This document shows positions 51,867 to 60,132 of a stretch of DNA of 64,000 nucleotides, piece by piece (position 1 is the stretch's first letter; the number at the start of each line of letters is the position of its first letter). This stretch comes from Bradyrhizobium sp. LHD-71 (GTDB lineage: Bacteria; Pseudomonadota; Alphaproteobacteria; Rhizobiales; Xanthobacteraceae). The stretch lies in NCBI RefSeq assembly GCF_031157255.1, contig NZ_JAVIFX010000037.1:1-64000 (forward strand), written 5' to 3'. A program made the position numbers and the translations under genes. A model generated the notes under the pieces. It saw only the letters and a program-made list of their open reading frames with translations, did no database searches and was not told the origin of the DNA.

Positions 51867-52901
51867 TCAAACGAGCGGTGGGTTCAGCCGGGCGAATCCT
51901 GCCTGGCGCCGGTAGGGGAAGTACGGATACGGGGCCGTCACCACGCTCGCCGCATCGAGCTTGGCCATCTGCTCCGTCGTCAACGACCAGCCGACTGCGC
52001 CGAGATTCTGCCGGAGCTGTTCCTCGTTGCGGGCGCCTATGATGACGCTGGAGACGGTCGGGCGCTGCAGGAGCCAGTTGATCGCGATCTGCGGGACCGA
52101 CTTGCCGGTCTCCTCGGCGATTTCGTCGAGCACGTCGACCACCTTGTAGAGGTGCTCGTCATCGACCGGCGGGCCGAACTCGGCCGTCTGGTGCAGGCGG
52201 CTGCCCTCCGGCAGCTTTTGGCCGCGGCGCAGCTTGCCGGTGAGGCGACCCCAGCCGAGCGGACTCCAGACCAGGGCGCCGATGCCCTGGTCGTGGCCGA
52301 GCGGCATCAGCTCATGCTCGTAATCGCGGCCGACCAGCGAGTAATAGACCTGATGCGCGACATAGCGCGGCAGCCCGTGCTTCTCGGCGACGGCGAGCGA
52401 CTTCATCAGCTCCCAGCCGGCGAAATTGGAGACACCGACATAGCGCAGCTTGCCGGCGCTCACGAGGTCACTGAGGGTCGACAGCACTTCCTCGACCGGC
52501 GTGCCGGCATCGAAGGCGTGCAGTTGCAGCAGGTCGATATGGTCGGTGCCGAGCCGGCGCAGCGCATCCTCGACCGCCTTGATCAGCCGGAAGCGCGAGG
52601 AGCCGGCCTCGTTCGGCCCGTCGCCCATTGGCAGGCCGGTCTTGGTCGAGATCAGCACCTCGTTACGCCGGCCCTTGATCGCCTTGCCGAGCACCTCCTC
52701 GGAGGCGCCGTTCGAATAGACGTCCGCTGTGTCGAAGAGATTGAGCCCGGCCTCAAGACAGATGTCGATGAGGCGGCGGGCCTCGCTGGCGTCGGTATTG
52801 CCCCAGGCACCGAAGAGCGGGCCGGAGCCGCCGAAGGTGCCGGTGCCGAAGCTGAGTGCCGGCACCTTCAGGCCGGAATTGCCGAGACGACGATAGTCCA
52901 C
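51867..52901 (-). CDS. Aldo/keto reductase
   Basis: The product has 344 residues. The TIM-barrel start MDYRRLGNSGLKVPALSFGTGTFGG is followed by NLFDTADVYSNGASEEVLGKAIKGRRNEVLISTKTG, with the catalytic Asp and Tyr (D-x4-Y) and Lys in ISTKTG. His is in IDLLQLHAFD. VSNFAGWEL and the NADPH end GARNEEQLRQNLGAVGWSL complete it. It resembles the YajO/Kv-beta-like branch. It reduces aldehydes or ketones with NADPH. The MFS gene lies 48 nt upstream on the same strand, so both are likely under the divergent LysR regulator. Confidence 0.92.
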   Translation of the reverse strand: MDYRRLGNSGLKVPALSFGTGTFGGSGPLFGAWGNTDASEARRLIDICLEAGLNLFDTADVYSNGASEEVLGKAIKGRRNEVLISTKTGLPMGDGPNEAGSSRFRLIKAVEDALRRLGTDHIDLLQLHAFDAGTPVEEVLSTLSDLVSAGKLRYVGVSNFAGWELMKSLAVAEKHGLPRYVAHQVYYSLVGRDYEHELMPLGHDQGIGALVWSPLGWGRLTGKLRRGQKLPEGSRLHQTAEFGPPVDDEHLYKVVDVLDEIAEETGKSVPQIAINWLLQRPTVSSVIIGARNEEQLRQNLGAVGWSLTTEQMAKLDAASVVTAPYPYFPYRRQAGFARLNPPLV

Positions 52902-52949
52902 GGGTCTTGTCCTTTTAGGTGGTGAACGTCTGTAGGCGTTTGAAACGAA

Positions 52950-54143
52950 TTAAGGACAAAGCGCTGGGCCGACCGTGGCCGTCTTGAGTGCTGCATCCTT
53001 GCGGTCGAGCCGTAGGCTCCAGAAGACGACGGCGAGCGCGCCGATCGGCATCAGCATCGCGACGAGCGGGATCGCTGTCAGGCCCGGCCCGTAATCGATG
53101 GTGGCGCCGCCGGCCCAGGCGCCGAGCGCATTGCCGAGGTTGAAGGCGGCGATATTGAGGCTCGAGGCCAGGCTCTGGCCGGCGCCGCTTGCCCGCTCCA
53201 GCACCCACATCTGCAGCGGCGGCACGGTGGCGAAGCCGGCGGTGCCGAGCAGGAAGACGAAGGCTGTCGCCGCGATGCCGTCATGGATGGCCAATGTCAT
53301 CAGGCCGAGCACCACGGCGAGCACGACCATGCTGCCGATCACGGTCGGGACGAGGTACTTGTCGGCGAGCTTGCCGCCGAGCAGGTTGCCGACGATCAGC
53401 CCACCGCCGAAGATCAGCAGGATCGGCGAGACGCTGGCTTCGCCAAGTCCGGCCACCTTGGTCAGGATCGGCGCGATATAGGTGAAGACCGCGAAGACGC
53501 CGGCGAAGCCGAACACGGTCGTGAGTAGGCCGAGCAGAACTGGACGCTGCGCCATCGCTTTGAGATCGGCACGCCAGTCGCTCTCCTCCGGCGCGGCCTC
53601 GTCCTTGGGCACGAAGGCGGCGATGATCGCGAGTGCGACGATGCCGACGATCGTCACGGCCCAAAAGGTCGCGCGCCAGCCGAACTGCTGGCCGAGCCAG
53701 GTGCCGAATGGCACGCCCAGGATGTTGGCGATGGTCAGGCCCGTGAACATGATCGCGATGGCCGAAGCCTTGCGGTCGGCCGGGACCAGGCTGGTCGCGA
53801 CGACCGAGCCGACACCGAAGAAGGTGCCGTGCGCGAAGGCGGTCAGGATGCGCGCTGCCATCAGCAGGCCGTAGCTCGGTGCAAGCGCACAGGCCGCGTT
53901 GCCGAGCGTGAAGATGACCATCAGCGCCAGCAGCACGGTCTTGCGCGGCCAGCGCGCGCTGAGCGCGGTTAGCACCGGCGCGCCGGCGACGACGCCCAGC
54001 GCATAGCCGGAGATCAGCAGACCGGCCGAGGCGATCGACACGTGGAACGTGTCGCTGACCTCCATCAGTAGGCCCATGATGACGAATTCGGTAACGCCGA
54101 TGCCAAAGGCTCCGGCCGTCAGGGCATAAAGTGCCAGCGGCAT
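52950..54143 (-). CDS. MFS transporter (DHA1, AraJ/YdhP-like)
   Basis: The product has 397 residues from the ATG at 54143, after GGAG. Twelve membrane helices are visible, with the DHA1 motif GAPVLTALSARWPRKTVLLALMVIF (loop 2-3, D/R-RK motif) at about residues 54-78. TEFVIMGLLMEVSDTFHVSI in the first helix and loop is characteristic of the AraJ/YdhP group, which exports sugars or drugs. The gene diverges from the LysR gene across 105 nt, the usual place for LysR control. Confidence 0.9.
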   Translation of the reverse strand: MPLALYALTAGAFGIGVTEFVIMGLLMEVSDTFHVSIASAGLLISGYALGVVAGAPVLTALSARWPRKTVLLALMVIFTLGNAACALAPSYGLLMAARILTAFAHGTFFGVGSVVATSLVPADRKASAIAIMFTGLTIANILGVPFGTWLGQQFGWRATFWAVTIVGIVALAIIAAFVPKDEAAPEESDWRADLKAMAQRPVLLGLLTTVFGFAGVFAVFTYIAPILTKVAGLGEASVSPILLIFGGGLIVGNLLGGKLADKYLVPTVIGSMVVLAVVLGLMTLAIHDGIAATAFVFLLGTAGFATVPPLQMWVLERASGAGQSLASSLNIAAFNLGNALGAWAGGATIDYGPGLTAIPLVAMLMPIGALAVVFWSLRLDRKDAALKTATVGPALCP

Positions 54144-54226
54144 GTCCGGTCTCGCTCCTGCTGATTTGCTTGCCGGGCGAGATATGGCCGCAACTGACAA
54201 GTTGAGATAGAATGCGTCTAGTAACA

Positions 54227-54241
54227 TCATCTATGAGATGA
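54227..54241. promoter_or_regulatory. Candidate LysR operator
   Basis: TCATCT-ATG-AGATGA is a perfect 6-bp inverted repeat with a 3-nt centre, near the LysR-box shape (T-N11-A: T at 54227, A at 54239 are offset by 12 nt, so the match is approximate). It lies 8 nt before the LysR start and about 85 nt before the MFS start in the divergent gap. Confidence 0.5.
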
Positions 54242-54248
54242 ATTCACA

Positions 54249-55160
54249 ATGGCCCGAATCGAGGTCAACCGGTCCGGCGAGATGGAGGTGTTCGTCCGGG
54301 TGGTCGAGCAGGGCGGGTTTTCGTCCGCGGCGCGCGCCTGCCGGATGACGCCGTCGGCCGTCAGCAAGCTGATTGCGCGCCTCGAAGGCCGGCTCGGCGC
54401 GCGGCTCGTCAACCGTTCGACCCGCAGGTTGCAACTGACGCCGGAGGGCTCGGCGTTCTATGAGCGCGCGACGCGCGTTCTCGCCGACCTGGACGAAGCC
54501 GAACGTGGCGCGGCCGAAGGCGAGCGCCCGAGCGGACTGATCCGCTTCAACACCAGCGCCTCCTACGGCACCCACCTGCTCGCACCGGTGATCGGGGAAT
54601 TTCTGGCGCGCTACCCCGAGGTGACGCTGGACGTCGTGCAGACGGATCTCGTCATCGACCTTCTGGCCGAGCGGACCGATGTCGCGGTTCGCGCCGGACC
54701 GTTGAAGAGTTCGAGCCTGATCGCCCGCAAGCTCGGCGATACCGGGTTGATGATCGTCGGCGCACCGTCCTACCTGCAACGGTACGGCGAGCCGAAGACC
54801 ATCGCCGATCTCGATCGGCACAATCGCCTCGGCTTTGGCTATGCGCGCGCGCTTCAGGGCTGGCCACTCAAGCCGCGCAACGGCAGCCAGGTGATCGTGC
54901 CGACCGTGGGCCGGGTGCAGGCAAGCGACGGCGAAGGGTTGCGCCATCTGGCAATCGGCGGCGCCGGGCTTGCCCGCCTTGCGACCTTCACGGTGCGTGG
55001 CGACATCGCGTCGGGGCGCCTGGTACCAGTGCTGGAGCGTTTCAATCCCGGCGATCGCGAAAGCTTTCACGCGATCTATCTCGGGCAGGGTGGTCTGTTG
55101 CCCTCGCGCGTTCGGGCGCTGCTCGACTTCCTCGCCGAGCGCGCGCGAATTCCCGGCTAG
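54249..55160 (+). CDS. LysR-family transcriptional regulator
   Basis: The product has 303 residues. The winged helix fills residues 8-66: EMEVFVRVVEQGGFSSAARACRMTPSAVSKLIARLEGRLGARLVNRSTRRLQLTPEG. The effector domain follows, with GLIRFNTSASYGTHLLAPVIGEFLARYPEVTLDVVQTD. It resembles the group of regulators beside short-chain or aldo/keto reductases. The inducer is not known. The divergent MFS transporter and aldo/keto reductase are probable targets. Confidence 0.9.
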   Translation: MARIEVNRSGEMEVFVRVVEQGGFSSAARACRMTPSAVSKLIARLEGRLGARLVNRSTRRLQLTPEGSAFYERATRVLADLDEAERGAAEGERPSGLIRFNTSASYGTHLLAPVIGEFLARYPEVTLDVVQTDLVIDLLAERTDVAVRAGPLKSSSLIARKLGDTGLMIVGAPSYLQRYGEPKTIADLDRHNRLGFGYARALQGWPLKPRNGSQVIVPTVGRVQASDGEGLRHLAIGGAGLARLATFTVRGDIASGRLVPVLERFNPGDRESFHAIYLGQGGLLPSRVRALLDFLAERARIPG

Positions 55161-55226
55161 AGCGCTCGTGCGCATGCCGCGACGCAGCTCTCGCGAGTGG
55201 CTATGCCAGCAGTGAGGCTGTCGCGC

Positions 55227-56714
55227 CTAGCGCAAAGACCAGCGGTTGTCGAAATTGTTCGACGGCACGATCGCCTGGGCGCCGGCGATGGTCGTGTCGC
55301 GCTCCTTCGGCTCAGGTGCAGATGCAGGCTTTGCTACAGTCTTGGTCTCAACAGTCCTGCTCTCAGACGTCTTTGGCTCGTGCTTCGTAGCCGCAGGCGG
55401 CCTCCCCGCGGCCACAACAGGCTTCGGCTTCGATTGCGGCTGAGCGGCCTGCCTGATCGGCGCAGTGCCGGCGGCCGAGTCCGATCCGCCGATGCCGATC
55501 TTGCGCGCGAGGCTCGAGAAGAAACCTTCCGAACCTGCCGACGCGACGCGCGTCGGTTCTGCCTGCTGCTTTGCCGGCTCCGCGCGTGCCGGTGCGGGGC
55601 TGGAGTTCGAGGTGGAGAGGAAGTCGCCGCCGGTATTTGACGACGTGGCGGCAAAGGCTGTTGGCCCGTCGAACGACGCCGGCGGGTTCACGGTCGTCGG
55701 CACCGGCGGCACGGCGGAGCTGACAACGACCGAAGAGCTCTTCGTGTCCGAAAGGCCTGTATTGCCGTTCGGTGTCTTTGCGGCGAACAGCGCATGCATG
55801 CCGCCATCGACGCCCTTGCGCGCGACGATGCTCGGCGTGCCGCGGTTGATCAGCTCGGCGATCGCATAGTCGTCCTTGCGCTGCTTCTCGGCGACTGCCT
55901 GCGCGATGTCGTCCTGCACCTGATAGGTCGGGCATTTGCCGATGGGATTGAAGCTCGGCGGCCGGCTCGCGTTCGGTTCCTTGTCAGCGTTGAACACGTA
56001 GCGTTGTTCGCACACGTCGACCTTCGGCTCGAGGTGTGTCACCTCGAAGTGATCGTTGCCCTGCTTCAGCATCTTCCAGAACGGCATGTTCGGATTGTTG
56101 CGATGCTTGGCCATGTTCTGCGCCGTCATCCGGAACGGATAGGCTTGCACCTGGAACGAGCGCTGTCCTCCGAAGAAGGATTCGCGGCCGAGTGCGTAGA
56201 TGTCGGAAATCTGCTCGTCGGTCATCGCGTAGCAGCCGCGCGAGGAGCAGTCGCCGTGCACCATCAGATGGGCGCCGGTGCGGCCGAGCGAGCGGTCATA
56301 GGCGTTCGGGTAGCCCATGTTGAATGACAGATAGAACTGCGACTCCGGGTTCATCTGCGCAGGCGTGATGTTGTAGAAGCCCTCGGGCGCTTGCCGGTCG
56401 CCTTCCTTGATCTTGGGACCGAGCTCGCCGGACCAGCGGCAGATCGGATAGGTTTGCAGCAGTGCGAAGCGGCCCGTCTTGTCCTGCTTCCAGACCTCGA
56501 GCTCGGCTTCCTGCTTGAACAGGCGGACCAGGATCGGCGACTGCGGATCCATCTCCTTCGCCGCAATTTCGTTGATGAGCTTTTGCGGGATCGGCTTGTT
56601 CGCCTTCGCGTTGGTGACGAAGGCGGCCTGTTCGGCGTTGCAGCCGGCCAGCACGACGCATGCTGTTATAGCAGCCGACGCTATAAGCCCCCGAACCAGA
56701 CGGTCAGAATTCAA
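55227..56714 (-). CDS. Lipoprotein L,D-transpeptidase (YafK/YkuD family)
   Basis: The product has 496 residues from a TTG at 56714, which has GGGGAG 8 nt upstream and yields the lipoprotein start NSDRLVRGLIASAAITACVVLAGC, with lipobox Cys25. The only ATG in frame is at 56963, in a stretch unlike protein. The YkuD domain follows: LGRTGAHLMVHGDCSSRGCYAM has the catalytic His153 and Cys161. A Pro/Ala/Ser/Lys-rich tail of about 200 residues follows, likely disordered. It would cross-link peptidoglycan or attach proteins to it. The YafK-like form is common in alphaproteobacteria. Confidence 0.85.
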   Translation of the reverse strand: MNSDRLVRGLIASAAITACVVLAGCNAEQAAFVTNAKANKPIPQKLINEIAAKEMDPQSPILVRLFKQEAELEVWKQDKTGRFALLQTYPICRWSGELGPKIKEGDRQAPEGFYNITPAQMNPESQFYLSFNMGYPNAYDRSLGRTGAHLMVHGDCSSRGCYAMTDEQISDIYALGRESFFGGQRSFQVQAYPFRMTAQNMAKHRNNPNMPFWKMLKQGNDHFEVTHLEPKVDVCEQRYVFNADKEPNASRPPSFNPIGKCPTYQVQDDIAQAVAEKQRKDDYAIAELINRGTPSIVARKGVDGGMHALFAAKTPNGNTGLSDTKSSSVVVSSAVPPVPTTVNPPASFDGPTAFAATSSNTGGDFLSTSNSSPAPARAEPAKQQAEPTRVASAGSEGFFSSLARKIGIGGSDSAAGTAPIRQAAQPQSKPKPVVAAGRPPAATKHEPKTSESRTVETKTVAKPASAPEPKERDTTIAGAQAIVPSNNFDNRWSLR

Positions 56715-57025
56715 GCTCAAGCTCCCCGCCTCGCGACAACCCCAACCGGACACCCCAGAACCATCCGGATTTTGCGCAACCTGCCTTGAAGCCGTTGAAC
56801 AATCGTTATCCTTAAGCGGGTGCGCTCGCAAGCCGATTCGCGAGCCCGGCGAGGTCACGTCGCCGCGATAGTGAATGTGACGTAAATGATTGAGGGGTTT
56901 GGCGAACTCGCTTCGTAGGCGCCCCAAAAAAGCCATGAACTGGCCCGCCGGCCGACTCGCCAAGGTGTTCGTCGGAAGAGTGCTGGAAAGGTCGCGCCGC
57001 CGGGCCGAAAACGGCGAAGCGCGAA

Positions 57026-57976
57026 TCAGCCGAGCTTGCGGCCGATCTCGAGGAACTTTTGCCGGCGCTGGGTGCGGATGGCGTCGCGATCGAGATTGCG
57101 CAGATCGTCGAGCGCGTGGGCGATGGCATCGCCCGTTGCGGCGATGACAGCGGCCGGATCGCGGTGGGCGCCTCCCACGGGTTCCTTGACGATCTCGTCG
57201 ATCACGCCGAAGCGCAACAGGTCCTGGGCGGTGATCTTCATGTTGATCGCCGCTTCCTGCGCCTTGGCGGCGTCGCGCCAGAGGATCGACGCCGCGCCTT
57301 CCGGCGATATCACGCTGTAGATGGCGTGCTCCAGCATCAGCACCCGGCTCGCCGTGGTGATGGCGATGGCACCGCCGGACATGCCTTCGCCGGTAATGAC
57401 GGCGACGTTCGGCACGCCGAGTTGAAGGCAGACGTCGGTCGAGCGGGCAATCGCTTCGGCCTGTCCACGCTCTTCGGCGCCGATGCCGGGATAGGCCCCT
57501 GCCGTATCGACCAGTGACAGCACCGGAATGTTGAACCGGTCGGCCATCTCCATCAGCCGCGCCGCCTTGCGATAGCCTTCCGGCCGCGCCATGCCGAAAT
57601 TGTGCTTCAGCCGGTTCTCCGTGGTCGCGCCCTTCTCCTGGCCGATCACGCAGATGCTTTCGCCGCGGAAGCGTCCGAAGCCGCCAACCATCGCTTCGTC
57701 TTCACCGAACTTGCGGTCGCCCGCAAGCGGTGTGAACTCGGTAATCAGCGCGCCGACGAAATCGAGCAGGTGCGGCCGTTGCGGATGTCGCGCGACGAGC
57801 GTCTTCTGCCACGGCGTCAGGTTGGCGTAGAGACCGACCAGCGCCTGCGATGCGCGCTCCTCGACTCGCGTGATCTCATCGCCGATGTCGCTGCCGCTCG
57901 CCGCCAGCGTGCGCAGTTCATCGAGCTTGGCGTCGAGTTCGGCGACGGGCTTTTCGAAATCGAGGTAGCTTCGCAT
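57026..57976 (-). CDS. accA: Acetyl-CoA carboxylase carboxyltransferase subunit alpha
   Basis: The product has 316 residues, standard for AccA. FEKPVAELDAKLDELR opens the N-terminal helix, then NFGMARPEGYRKAARLMEMADRFNIPVLSLVDTAGAYPGIGAEERGQAEAIARS, the carboxyltransferase core, and GEGMSGGAIAI and SPEGAASILWRDAAKAQEAA. With AccD it transfers carboxyl from biotin to acetyl-CoA, the first step of fatty-acid synthesis. It is 198 nt downstream of xerD on the same strand. Confidence 0.96.
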   Translation of the reverse strand: MRSYLDFEKPVAELDAKLDELRTLAASGSDIGDEITRVEERASQALVGLYANLTPWQKTLVARHPQRPHLLDFVGALITEFTPLAGDRKFGEDEAMVGGFGRFRGESICVIGQEKGATTENRLKHNFGMARPEGYRKAARLMEMADRFNIPVLSLVDTAGAYPGIGAEERGQAEAIARSTDVCLQLGVPNVAVITGEGMSGGAIAITTASRVLMLEHAIYSVISPEGAASILWRDAAKAQEAAINMKITAQDLLRFGVIDEIVKEPVGGAHRDPAAVIAATGDAIAHALDDLRNLDRDAIRTQRRQKFLEIGRKLG

Positions 57977-58174
57977 TGTGATCCGGTATGACGCGATCCG
58001 GTGAAGACTTGAGCGACGGCGCGCGCCGCGCGGGTCCTGTCTGGCCTTGGCGGCGTTTCAAGTCAACCTGCGCCGCGGGTCAAGCAAGGTCTTGAATTAA
58101 GAAAGGATTTGTGAATTCACCATATTCCCGTGCAAAACCGCGCCGGCGAGTGGCCCCGCAGCCTTGCCGGCCAC

Positions 58175-59134
58175 TCACGCTTCTGCAAGCGGATGCAGAT
58201 CGCGCACGAGGCTCTTCAGCCGCTCCTCGACGATGTGCGTATAGATCTGCGTGGTCGAGATGTCGGTATGACCCAGAAGCGTCTGCACGATGCGCAGGTC
58301 CGCGCCATTGTGGAGCAGATGGCTGGCAAAGGCATGCCGCAGCACATGCGGACTGACGAGCCGTGGCGCGATGCCGACAGAGCCGGCCAGATCCTTCAGC
58401 TCGCGCGCGAAATGCTGACGCGTCAGGTGACCGCTTTCGCCGAACGACGGAAACAGCCATTTCGTCGGCTTCAAGGCCTTGGCGTCGCCGCGCGCCGCTT
58501 CCATCGCCGTGAGATAGTCAGCCATCGCACGCCTGGCGCTGTCGTTGAGTGGGACGAAGCGTTCCTTGTTGCCCTTGCCGCGCACGACGATCATGCGCGC
58601 GTCGCGTCGTGCCGCCGACACCGGCAGCGTGACGAGCTCGCTGACGCGCAGGCCTGTGGCGTAGAGCACCTCGAGCAGGCACGACAGACGCAACGCGCGC
58701 AGACGTTGCGTCGCGCTCATGTCCGCCCGTTCGGCTATGCTCTTCGCCTGCGCCAGCAGCCTGTCGACATCGGCGATCGACAGCACCTTCGGCAGGGTGC
58801 GGCCGCGCTTCGGCCCCGAGAGGATCGCGGCGGGATCGTCAGCGCGCACGCCCTCACCGAGCAGGAAGCGGAACAGGTGACGCAAGGCGGAGAGCTTTCG
58901 CGCCACGCTCGACGCCTTGAAGCCGCGCCCGTCGAGATCGGCGAGATAGTCGCGCACGTCGTCGGTGGTTGCGCGCGCGAAAGCAGTGCCTTTGCGTGTG
59001 AGGAATGCCGAGAGGTCATCGAGATCGCGCCGGTAGGCGGCGAGCGTGTTCTCGCCGGCGCCCTGTTCGGCCGCCAGCATGTCGAGAAACAGGGCGGCGA
59101 GTTGCTGGTCGGTGGAGGTTCTGCGGCCCGCCAT
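58175..59134 (-). CDS. xerD: Tyrosine recombinase XerD
   Basis: The product has 319 residues. Catalytic residues are all present: Arg163 (ATGLRVSELV), Lys190 (GKGNKER), His263 and Arg266 (PHVLRHAFASHLL), His289 (LLGHTDIS) and Tyr298 (TTQIYTH). The N-terminal core-binding domain is LAAYRRDLDDLSAFL and further. XerD with XerC resolves chromosome dimers at dif. The chromosomal setting beside accA and aroK fits XerD, not a mobile integrase. Confidence 0.94.
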   Translation of the reverse strand: MAGRRTSTDQQLAALFLDMLAAEQGAGENTLAAYRRDLDDLSAFLTRKGTAFARATTDDVRDYLADLDGRGFKASSVARKLSALRHLFRFLLGEGVRADDPAAILSGPKRGRTLPKVLSIADVDRLLAQAKSIAERADMSATQRLRALRLSCLLEVLYATGLRVSELVTLPVSAARRDARMIVVRGKGNKERFVPLNDSARRAMADYLTAMEAARGDAKALKPTKWLFPSFGESGHLTRQHFARELKDLAGSVGIAPRLVSPHVLRHAFASHLLHNGADLRIVQTLLGHTDISTTQIYTHIVEERLKSLVRDLHPLAEA

Positions 59135-59152
59135 CGTTTGCTCCGCGGCGCC

Positions 59153-59299
59153 CTAGCGCTTCTGGAATTTGTCGGGAGGCACGGTCACCGTGATCTCGCG
59201 CGGCACCGGATCGAAGAGCGTTGCGAGCGCAAAGATCCCACCATAAATCAACCCGCAGATTACCGCGACGACGGTCAGAAAGCGGAGCAGGGTTGGCAT
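59153..59299 (-). CDS. 48-residue single-helix membrane protein
   Basis: An ATG at 59299 with GAGG 8 nt upstream opens 48 codons ending TAG at 59153-59155, 18 nt before the xerD start. The product reads MPTLLRFLTVVAVICGLIYG, then a second hydrophobic part GIFALATLF, and ends DPVPREITVTVPPDKFQKR. One membrane helix and a short periplasmic tail with two prolines are expected. I recall conserved proteins with this tail (PREITVTVPPDK) at the same place in related genomes, where they are poorly named. Position and tail support a real gene. The function is unknown. Confidence 0.75.
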   Translation of the reverse strand: MPTLLRFLTVVAVICGLIYGGIFALATLFDPVPREITVTVPPDKFQKR

Positions 59300-59520
59300 C
59301 TGCGACCTCGGAGCAGGCGGCTCGAATTAACCAATGGAATCGACCTGGCTCAAGAACAAGAATAAGCCGTAAGCATCACGTTCGCCACGCGCTGGCAAGG
59401 CTGGACGGCAGGAAAGATGCTTGGCAAGACCCGCTGGCAATCGCCGTGCGGCCGGTAGTATAGGTGGCCCGGCCGGCCGGGGACGATCCGGTCGACTATG
59501 CAGAGAAGGTTTATCAAAGG

Positions 59521-60132
59521 GTGTCTGGTACGTTGGCGCACGAATCTGCCGTCGCAGCGCAGGACGCGGCTGTCACTGCCGCGCTCGGCGCGCGCGCGAT
59601 CGTGCTGGTCGGCATGATGGGGGCGGGCAAGTCGACCGTCGGCCGGCGACTGGCTGCGAGGCTGGGGCTGAGTTTCGTCGACGCGGACATCGAGATCGAG
59701 GCTGCGGCCGGCATGTCGATTCCGGAAATCTTTGCTGCGCACGACGAACAGTATTTTCGTGATGGCGAAGCGCGAGTGATTGCGCGGCTTCTGGACGGAG
59801 CGCCGTGCGTGCTTGCGACCGGCGGCGGCGCCTGGCTGCGCGGCGAGACGCGCGAGCGCATTCGCGCCAAGGGGATCTCGATCTGGCTCAAAGCCGACGC
59901 CGATGTGCTGCTCCGTCGTGTCAAGCGGCGCAGCGACCGGCCGCTGCTGCAGACGGCCGATCCCGCTGCGACCATCGAGAAGCTGATCCAGGAGCGCTAC
60001 CCGCTTTACGCCGAGGCGGACCTGATCCTGCTGTCGCGCGAGGTGCCGCACGACCGCATCGTCGACGAGTGCATCACCGCGCTCGCCGGATACCTGTCGG
60101 ATCGGGCTGAGCCCGCAAAGAGTGCGTCATGA
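59521..60132 (+). CDS. aroK: Shikimate kinase
   Basis: The product has 203 residues from the GTG at 59521, or longer from GTG 59464. Neither has a strong ribosome site (AGAAGG lies 12 nt before 59521). The Walker A loop is VLVGMMGAGKSTVGRRLA. SFVDADIEIEAAAGMSIPEIFAAHDEQYFRDGEARV holds the shikimate-binding D, R, E, and VLATGGGAWL is the GGG motif, with RPLL as the lid. It phosphorylates shikimate at O3. The stop overlaps the aroB start as ATGA. Confidence 0.94.
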   Translation: MSGTLAHESAVAAQDAAVTAALGARAIVLVGMMGAGKSTVGRRLAARLGLSFVDADIEIEAAAGMSIPEIFAAHDEQYFRDGEARVIARLLDGAPCVLATGGGAWLRGETRERIRAKGISIWLKADADVLLRRVKRRSDRPLLQTADPAATIEKLIQERYPLYAEADLILLSREVPHDRIVDECITALAGYLSDRAEPAKSAS

